Source: Cupriavidus pauculus | GTDB lineage: Bacteria > Pseudomonadota > Gammaproteobacteria > Burkholderiales > Burkholderiaceae | Assembly (NCBI RefSeq): GCF_008801835.1 | Contig: NZ_VZOW01000010.1 | Location: forward strand, 62,001-126,000 | Length of the DNA stretch: 64,000 bases | Direction of reading: 5' to 3' | In this document: positions 57,864-64,000 of the stretch, piece by piece | Position numbering within the stretch: position 1 is the first letter of the stretch | Layout: each line of letters opens with the position of its first letter | Notes under the pieces: generated by a model | The model's database searches: none | Told to the model about the DNA's origin: nothing | Seen by the model: only the letters and a program-made list of their open reading frames with translations | Made by a program: the position numbers and the translations under genes

Positions 57864-59420
57864 ATGACAGATTCTGTCGAGCCGCCTGATTCTTCTTCAT
57901 CGGACGCTTCGCGCTCTGCGCATCCTTCTTCGTCTTCCGCTTCCAGATCGGGCGCAACGGTTTCCGATGCGGCTGCACCGTCTGAATCGTCCGGCGCATC
58001 ATCGGCGCGGCCGGAGCCCGCTATGGGCCCGCCGACGCGTGCGGATCGCCTGCGCGAGCTCCGTCTGCGCGCGCGCAGGGCGGCGGATCGAAAGAGTCGG
58101 CAGGTTGGACGCATCTCGCGCACGTCGATGCGGTATGCGGTGTTCATGTGCGGCGCCGGCGGCGTGGCCGCGTTTTCGATGGTGTTCGCCTATATCGCCG
58201 AACTGGCGCTGCGTTGGAATGCTTCGGTCACCAGAGCCACGCCATGGCTGGCGTTCGTCATGCTGCCGTTTGGCCTTGCCGCGTTGCGCTGGCTGACGAT
58301 CCGCTTTGCCCCGCAGGCGCGCGGCAGCGGCATTCCGCAAGTCATTGCGGCGGTGACACTGGCGCCCGCGAGTACGGCGCAGACCGTGCTCGTGTCGTTC
58401 CGTCAGTCGATGTGGAAGGTGTTGCTGACCACGGGCGCGCTGCTGGCCGGCGCGTCGGTCGGGCGCGAGGGGCCGTCGGTGCAGGTCGGCGCGGCGGCAA
58501 TGCTCTCGTGGGGGCGCTGGTGTCACGAGAAGCTGCAGTTCCGGATCGGCTTCCATCCGAATGCGTTGATCGCCGCGGGTGCGGCGGGCGGACTCGCCGC
58601 GGCGTTCAATACGCCGCTGGCCGGCGTGGTGTTCGCCATCGAGGAACTGGGCCGCGGCACGGCTGTGCGCTGGGACAGGGTGGTGCTGTCCGGCGTGCTG
58701 ACCGCGGGCTTTCTTTCATTGGCCATATTCGGCAACAACCCCTACTTCAGCGTCAAGGTGCCGATGCTGGTGCTGACCAGCGCGTGGGGACCGGTGCTGC
58801 TTTGCGCGGTGGTCAACGGCGTGATGGGCGGCCTGTTTGCAAAAATCCTGATCGCCGGCGTACCGGGCCTGGCGCCGCGCGCGTGGCGCGGCTGGCTGTC
58901 GGAGCATCCGGTGGCAGTGGCCTTCGGTTGCGGGCTGGTGGTGGCGGCGTTGGGCTGGGCCACGGCCGGCGCCACCTTTGGCACCGGTTATGAGCAGGCA
59001 TCCGGACTCATCAACGGCGAATCGCACAGCACGCTGTGGTTTGGCATTGCCAAGTTCGTGGCGACCGTTGTGTCGTATTTCGCCGGCATTCCCGGCGGGA
59101 TCTTCACGCCTTCGCTGGCAATCGGCGCCGGCATCGGCGAAAACATCGCGCATTTCATGACCGGCATGGCCGAACCGCGCGTGCTGGCGCTGGTCTCGAT
59201 GGCTGCGTTCCTGGCGGCGGCCACGCAGGCGCCGATCACGGCCAGCGTGATCGTCATGGAAATGACGCGCACGCAGGATCTGACCATCTATCTGCTCGCG
59301 GCTTCGCTGCTGGCGTCGTTCCTGTCGCGACAGTTCAATCCGCATCCGTTCTATCACCATATGGGCCACGCGTTCCGCCGCGAAGCGATGGCGATCGGCC
59401 GCCGGCAACCGTCGCCGTAA
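57864..59420 (+). CDS. ClC-type chloride channel/antiporter
   Basis: This 518-residue membrane protein has a long Ser/Ala-rich cytoplasmic N-terminus (about 1-90) and the ClC core. Selectivity motifs are present: GSGIPQ (about 154-159), GREGP with gating E202 (200-204), and GGIFTPSLAIGA. The proton-pathway Glu (E260-E261 in AIEELG) is kept, which points to a Cl-/H+ antiporter like E. coli ClcA rather than a passive channel. ATG at 57864 was chosen; the frame is open back to 57792 without a better start. Confidence 0.93.
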   Translation: MTDSVEPPDSSSSDASRSAHPSSSSASRSGATVSDAAAPSESSGASSARPEPAMGPPTRADRLRELRLRARRAADRKSRQVGRISRTSMRYAVFMCGAGGVAAFSMVFAYIAELALRWNASVTRATPWLAFVMLPFGLAALRWLTIRFAPQARGSGIPQVIAAVTLAPASTAQTVLVSFRQSMWKVLLTTGALLAGASVGREGPSVQVGAAAMLSWGRWCHEKLQFRIGFHPNALIAAGAAGGLAAAFNTPLAGVVFAIEELGRGTAVRWDRVVLSGVLTAGFLSLAIFGNNPYFSVKVPMLVLTSAWGPVLLCAVVNGVMGGLFAKILIAGVPGLAPRAWRGWLSEHPVAVAFGCGLVVAALGWATAGATFGTGYEQASGLINGESHSTLWFGIAKFVATVVSYFAGIPGGIFTPSLAIGAGIGENIAHFMTGMAEPRVLALVSMAAFLAAATQAPITASVIVMEMTRTQDLTIYLLAASLLASFLSRQFNPHPFYHHMGHAFRREAMAIGRRQPSP

Positions 59421-59617
59421 CAGCCTGTTACAGACCGTTGCGGGCGCGCCGCTGAAGTGTCCGTTCGAACGATCGACCCGATGGCGGCGCTATCGGCGAT
59501 GTCTTACCATGTGCCGCGCGCGCACCGGCGGCAGCAGATCGCCAAGCCGCGCCTGTGTACCGGCGGCACATTGACTCGTCGGTGAAGTGGGCTTCGACGC
59601 CTTTCGGGGAGCAGGAC

Positions 59618-59914
59618 ATGGCCACGCAACGACCGGGCGGTACGCGCCCAACCGCCGCGCAACAACGCCCGCCGCACGGCTCGGCGCAAAGCGCGCCGCG
59701 CAAGCCGGCCGTGCCGGCGCCGGACCTCGCCGCGGATACCGCCATCTGGCACACGCGCGGTCTGCAGACCAACTCGCGCATGCGCGCGCCGCTGGTGCAA
59801 CGCACGCCCGTGCGCCAGTTGCCGCCGAGCCCCGTGCCGCGTCTTATCCTTTGGGCCGTGCTGATTGGCATCGCACTGGTATGCTTCCAGACCGTGAAGC
59901 ATATGCTCCGTTAA
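59618..59914 (+). CDS. Small proline-rich protein with one C-terminal membrane helix
   Basis: This 98-residue protein has a Pro/Arg/Ala-rich soluble N-terminus and a single hydrophobic segment near the end (about 76-93), finishing with KHMLR. No family was recognised. ATG at 59618 has a GGGGAGCAGGAC ribosome-site-like stretch; the frame continues upstream to 59555 without support. It precedes an unknown envelope protein with a hairpin between. Confidence 0.65.
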   Translation: MATQRPGGTRPTAAQQRPPHGSAQSAPRKPAVPAPDLAADTAIWHTRGLQTNSRMRAPLVQRTPVRQLPPSPVPRLILWAVLIGIALVCFQTVKHMLR

Positions 59915-59915
59915 T

Positions 59916-59997
59916 TCCTGTCGGTTAGGCATCACACCGTGATGCCAGCCAGACCCGGCAGGAACCCTCAACACGGAGCGGGCTCCAAAGCGGAGCC
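59916..59997 (+). other. Hairpin cluster between two unknown genes
   Basis: An 8-bp perfect stem with 3-base loop (GGCATCAC at 59928-59935 with GTGATGCC at 59939-59946) is nested in a weaker outer pairing (59916-59923 with 59955-59963). A second hairpin, GGCTCC/GGAGCC at 59981-59997, follows. Neither has a proper T-run. They precede a TTG-start gene. Confidence 0.5.
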
Positions 59998-60014
59998 TAT
60001 TTCAGGAGCGTGTT

Positions 60015-60794
60015 TTGAGATTTACTGTTGCCGGGCTGGCCGTGGCTGCCCTGCTGGCGAACGTTGTCGCCCATGCCGCACCCGCAGCGCCCGCCGCTGC
60101 CTCTACCGCCGCGCCCGCTGTGGCCCCGAGCGCCGCATCGATTATCGAAGGCAAGGACAAGTTTTCGACGATGCTCGATACGCTCGAAATTGGTAGCCCG
60201 TTGCCTGCGCTGCCCGATTGCGCAGATCATCGGTCGCCGGACGGCAAGGATGTCAACGCCTACTGCGTGGAATTGCGCGGTGACGGCGTCATGCGCCAGG
60301 TTGGCGTGCCGCGTGACAAGCGTCCAACCTTCATGGATGGTCCGCGACTGGTGGCGTTTGTCGACGGTAATGCGTTGGTGGGCCTGATCGTGCCGACCGA
60401 TGGCATCCGATCCCAGGACGCTGCCGCGCAGGCCCTGAACGCACGGTACGGCAAACCGTTTCGCCAGGAAAACATCGACATGAAGGACAAGGCGGGCAAG
60501 CCGGTGAAGAGCATTCACGCCGGCTGGATGCGCAAGCCGCTGACTGTCGAGCTTTACGCGATTCCCGAAAATCCCAGCGAGGGCACGATCGAACTGCTGC
60601 TGCCGCAGGCGCGCGCATTGATGGCCAACCGCGATGCCGACGTGGCGAAGGCGCTGGCGCCGCCGCCGGCCTCGGCCGCCGCGGCGAAGAAGGGTGACAA
60701 ACCGGAGAAAGCCGAGAAAGCCGAGAAATCGGACAAGGCGGATAAGGCCGACAAGAAAGCGCCCGCCAAGCCGATCAACCCGGGCAGCTGGTAA
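60015..60794 (+). CDS. Hypothetical exported protein with Lys/Glu-rich tail
   Basis: This 259-residue protein starts with TTG, supported by an AGGAGC ribosome site seven bases upstream, and has a signal peptide (about 1-21, AHA) followed by an Ala/Pro-rich stretch. The middle (about 55-205) looks globular. The last 40 residues are an Ala-Glu-Lys/Ala-Asp-Lys repeat tail ending in KPINPGSW. No family was recognised. Confidence 0.7.
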   Translation: MRFTVAGLAVAALLANVVAHAAPAAPAAASTAAPAVAPSAASIIEGKDKFSTMLDTLEIGSPLPALPDCADHRSPDGKDVNAYCVELRGDGVMRQVGVPRDKRPTFMDGPRLVAFVDGNALVGLIVPTDGIRSQDAAAQALNARYGKPFRQENIDMKDKAGKPVKSIHAGWMRKPLTVELYAIPENPSEGTIELLLPQARALMANRDADVAKALAPPPASAAAAKKGDKPEKAEKAEKSDKADKADKKAPAKPINPGSW

Positions 60795-60833
60795 GCCAGC
60801 GGCGCGCGGGTGGGCTTGGCGAGCGGGGCGGCT

Positions 60834-61643
60834 TCAGAGGCCGTCCATGACCTTGTCGAGCCCGCGCACCACGCCGCGCAACGTATGCACGCGGCGAATT
60901 GCCAGTAGCGCCCCGGAAACATAGGGCTTCGATCCGTCGCCCGCTTCGTGCTTGATGTGCAGGCGCTGTCCGTCGGCGCCGAAAATCACTTCGACGCCAA
61001 GCTGATAGCCCGGCAACCGCACGGCATGCACTTGCGTGCCGGACATCGTTGCGCCGCGTGTTTCGCGCGGGCCGCTGACCTGATCGACAGGCACCGCCTG
61101 GGCCGCCTGCTTGATCTCGCCGAGCCGGAATGCAAGCTCGCGCACCGTGCCCGATGGCACGTCGACCTTGCCAGCCTTGGCATAGTCGATGATTTCCCAA
61201 TGATCGAGATGGCGCGCCGCCATCTCGGCAAATTTCTGCAGCAGCACCACCGTGATGGCGAAGTTGCCGCACGCAAGCACGCCGCGGTCGGCCTTGCGCG
61301 CGGCCGCGTCGATGTCGGCGTAGTCTTCGTCGGAAAGCCCCGATGTGCCAACCACCACATGCGCGCCATGGGCCAGCGCCTGCAGAATGTTCTGCTTGGC
61401 GACGGCCGGCTTGGTGTATTCCACATACACGTCATAGGGGGTGGTGCCCAGCGCGTCGATGCTGGCGGCGGCCACGCCCGGGGTGTCCCGGTGGCCGGTC
61501 AGGCTCGCAAGCGGCTGTCCGGCCGCGCCGCGTGACAGGCCGCCCACCAGCGTCATATCGGACGCATGCGCCACGCCGCGCGCCAGTTCCGCGCCCGCCC
61601 AGCCCGTCACGCCGCCCACCACCACGCGAATACGATCGCTCAT
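60834..61643 (-). CDS. DapB-like (dihydrodipicolinate reductase family) protein with altered active site
   Basis: This 269-residue protein has the DapB two-domain layout: an N-terminal nucleotide-binding fold (VVVGGVTGWAGAEL) and a C-terminal domain with KVDVPSGT. In true DapB a His-His-X-His-Lys precedes this; here it reads YAKAGK, so the catalytic His pair (E. coli H159-H160) is missing while the lysine is kept. It may reduce a related substrate or act without the usual acid catalyst. ATG at 61643 chosen. It lies beside a lysine-degradation locus. Confidence 0.85.
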   Translation of the reverse strand: MSDRIRVVVGGVTGWAGAELARGVAHASDMTLVGGLSRGAAGQPLASLTGHRDTPGVAAASIDALGTTPYDVYVEYTKPAVAKQNILQALAHGAHVVVGTSGLSDEDYADIDAAARKADRGVLACGNFAITVVLLQKFAEMAARHLDHWEIIDYAKAGKVDVPSGTVRELAFRLGEIKQAAQAVPVDQVSGPRETRGATMSGTQVHAVRLPGYQLGVEVIFGADGQRLHIKHEAGDGSKPYVSGALLAIRRVHTLRGVVRGLDKVMDGL

Positions 61644-61761
61644 TGCTGTCCTCCGAATCGTTGCAAGGGCTGCAAGCATAGCGCGGCGCAATGTTCCGCG
61701 CCGGGCCGGGCGCATTCGCGGGTTGCCGAAGGGCGTGATCGGACGATTGCGCGGGCGCCTG

Positions 61762-62211
61762 CTAATCGGCCGCGCGTCGGCGGTCGATCTTCCTGGCCAG
61801 CACGATCGACGTCGTGGTGTGGTTCACGCCATCGAGCATACCGATCTCGTCGAGCAATTTATCGAGCCGTGCATGCGTGTCGCAACGGATCACAGCCATG
61901 TAGTCGACGGGGCCGCTGACGGAATTAAGCTCTTCCACCTCCGGCAGCCGCTGCAGCGCGCGCACCACGCCGGGCGCGGCCTTCGGCTGCACCGACAGGC
62001 CGCAGAAGGCCAGGATGGCGTTGTCCTCCATCCGGCTGCCGAGGCGCACGCCATACCCGGCAATCACGCCGGTCCGTTCCAACCGGGCAATGCGGGCCAC
62101 CACGGTCGTGCGCGCGATGCCCAGCGCGCGCGACAGGTTGGCCGCGCTTTCCCGCGCGTTGGCTTGCAGCAGCGCCAGCAAGTGGCGATCGGTCTGATCG
62201 AGGTCGGCCAT
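61762..62211 (-). CDS. Lrp/AsnC family transcriptional regulator
   Basis: This 149-residue regulator has an N-terminal helix-turn-helix (LDQTDRHLLALLQANARES, then SRALGIARTTVVARIARLE) and a C-terminal RAM domain that binds amino acids. It diverges from the lysine 6-dehydrogenase-like gene and is probably its regulator, with lysine or a catabolite as effector. ATG at 62211 begins the conserved region. Confidence 0.93.
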   Translation of the reverse strand: MADLDQTDRHLLALLQANARESAANLSRALGIARTTVVARIARLERTGVIAGYGVRLGSRMEDNAILAFCGLSVQPKAAPGVVRALQRLPEVEELNSVSGPVDYMAVIRCDTHARLDKLLDEIGMLDGVNHTTTSIVLARKIDRRRAAD

Positions 62212-62349
62212 CGTTGTCACCTGACGATTCGTCGAATTACTACGTCGATACGACCGATTATGCCGGGCTTTCGTCAATCTTGTGGCTATAAAACGTGCGT
62301 CACGCTGCTCATACTTCAGTCATCCCTGCGATTACTGACGGAGTCCGCC

Positions 62350-63539
62350 ATGCAACTTTCCTCGCTGGGTCCCGCCGCCGTGCGTGACCTGACCGCCGCG
62401 CCGCGGCCGCTTTCGGTTGTCGTGCTGGGCGCCGGAAAGATCGGGCGCGTGATCGCCACGATGCTGGCCGATAGCGGCGACTACCGCGTTTGCCTGGTCG
62501 ATCATGATGCCCATCGGCTGGACGGCCTGCCGCGCGCGATTGCCGTGCGGGCTGGCGATCCCACCGAGCCGGGCACGTGCGCGGCGCTGCTCGCGGGTGC
62601 CGACGCGGTGCTGAACGCCTTGCCGTTTCACGCGGCGGTGCACGTGGCGACGGTTGCGGCGCGCCTGGGCGTGCATTATTTCGATCTGACCGAGGACGTC
62701 GCCGCCACGCACGCGATCCGCGCGCTGGCCAATGACGCACGTTCGGTGCTGATGCCGCAGTGCGGGCTGGCGCCCGGTTTCATCGGCCTGGTCGGTAACG
62801 ACCTGGCCCAGCAATTTCTACGCGGCGGCGGCGAGCTGCTTGAGCTGCGCATGCGCGTGGGCGCGTTGCCGCGCTATCCAAGCAATGCGCTCAAGTACAA
62901 CCTGACGTGGAGCACCGAAGGGCTGATCAACGAATACTGCAATCCGTGCGAGGCGATCGTCGATGGTCGTCGCGTGGAACTGCCCGCGCTGGAAGGACTC
63001 GAGACATTTGCGCTGGACGGCGTGGAATACGAAGCCTTTAATACCTCGGGTGGGCTGGGCACGCTGCCCGAGACACTAGGCGGCCGCGCGCGCCAGGTCG
63101 ACTACAAGTCGATCCGCTATCCGGGTCACTGCGCGCAGATGAAGCTGCTGTTGAACGATTTGCGTATGCGCGAACGGCGGGACTGGTTGCGCGATATCTT
63201 CGAACACGCGATCCCGGTCACCCAGCAGGACGTGGTGATTGTGTTTGCCAGCGCCACCGGCCATCCGCCGGGCGTGAAAGGCCAGGGCAAGCGCGGGCCG
63301 CTGACGCAGGCATCGTTCTCGGCGCGCATCGGCGGCATGGACGATTTTGCCAGCCTCGGCCACGTCAATGCGATCCAGCTGACCACCGCCGCGGGCATTT
63401 GCACGGCGCTGGATCTGGTCGCGACCGGTGTGCTGCCGCAGGCGGGATTCGTGCGGCAGGAATCGATGCCGCTCGATCGATTCCTCGCCAATCGCTTTGG
63501 TCAGCATTACGCGCGCCATCCGCTACAGGAGACACTCGC

Positions 63540-63543
<4 letters not shown>
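62350..63543 (+). CDS. Saccharopine dehydrogenase family protein, probable lysine 6-dehydrogenase
   Basis: This 397-residue protein starts with a Rossmann motif (VVVLGAGKIGRVIA) and has saccharopine-dehydrogenase family features: ALPFHAAVHVATVAARLGVHYFDLTEDV and INEYCNPCEAI. The resemblance is to lysine 6-dehydrogenases, which oxidise lysine directly to aminoadipate semialdehyde; a saccharopine reductase role is possible. The stop overlaps the ALDH7 gene, which would take that product. Confidence 0.82.

Positions 63544-64000
<457 letters not shown>

Noticed and set aside
57641..57889. 82-codon frame reading through the hexanucleotide tract (Met-Ala repeats)
   Set aside because: It is only the repeat read as protein; there is no ribosome site and it overlaps the ClC start in another frame.

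Overview
The window is a GC-rich chromosomal segment from a betaproteobacterium of the order Burkholderiales, most likely Cupriavidus or a close Ralstonia relative. The evidence is the gene order: pilNOPQ-aroK-aroB-dgt, gltBD, mla-murA-his-tat, and petABC-sspAB. A typical Burkholderiales trimeric porin and several Bug-family (TctC-like) binding proteins point the same way. Nearly all of it is densely packed core genome. There is no prophage, CRISPR array, plasmid origin, rRNA or intact insertion sequence; the only mobile-type gene is one REP-associated tyrosine transposase (RAYT).

Region by region. 1-3.6 kb: end of the type IV pilus assembly operon (pilN to the secretin pilQ). 3.8-6.7 kb: shikimate kinase, dehydroquinate synthase and a dGTPase-like protein. 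6.8-14.2 kb: the RAYT, then both subunits of NADPH glutamate synthase. 14.2-16.6 kb: a small accessory patch (DUF1493 gene, an unknown partner, a GNAT acetyltransferase and an orphan Bug protein). 16.7-21.0 kb: a complete phospholipid-transport operon with all six Mla components, including the outer-membrane lipoprotein MlaA. 21.3-24.7 kb: an ABC-2 exporter, a BolA protein and MurA. 24.7-32.5 kb: the histidine biosynthesis cluster hisGDCB-marC-hisHAFIE. 32.5-35.1 kb: a small membrane protein, HinT and TatABC. 35.4-36.5 kb: a porin. 37-39.6 kb: a DegS-like protease, a Nif3 protein and MscL. 39.8-44.0 kb: the cytochrome bc1 complex, then SspA and SspB. 44.1 kb: tRNA-Thr(TGT).

From 44.5 kb the content is more accessory: a GH114 lipoprotein, a YgjP-like metallopeptidase, a small Cys protein ending in seven natural histidines, EttA, a metallophosphoesterase, a large repeat-containing exported protein, a MATE exporter with its HxlR regulator, a LysR-controlled acyl-CoA synthetase with a Bug protein, a ClC antiporter, two unknown envelope proteins, and a lysine-catabolism locus. 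In that locus an Lrp regulator diverges from a lysine 6-dehydrogenase-like gene overlapping an ALDH7-type aldehyde dehydrogenase, which is cut by the window end. A DapB-like protein lacking the catalytic histidine pair sits alongside.

No wholly new multi-gene system was found. The best leads are the DapB-like paralogue beside lysine degradation, the natural His7 protein, a hexanucleotide repeat tract before the ClC gene, the RAYT abutting the gltB promoter, and a recurrent pattern of perfect GC-rich hairpins without U-tracts between genes of the same operon (gltB/gltD, hisD/hisC, tatA/tatB, mlaA/mlaC).
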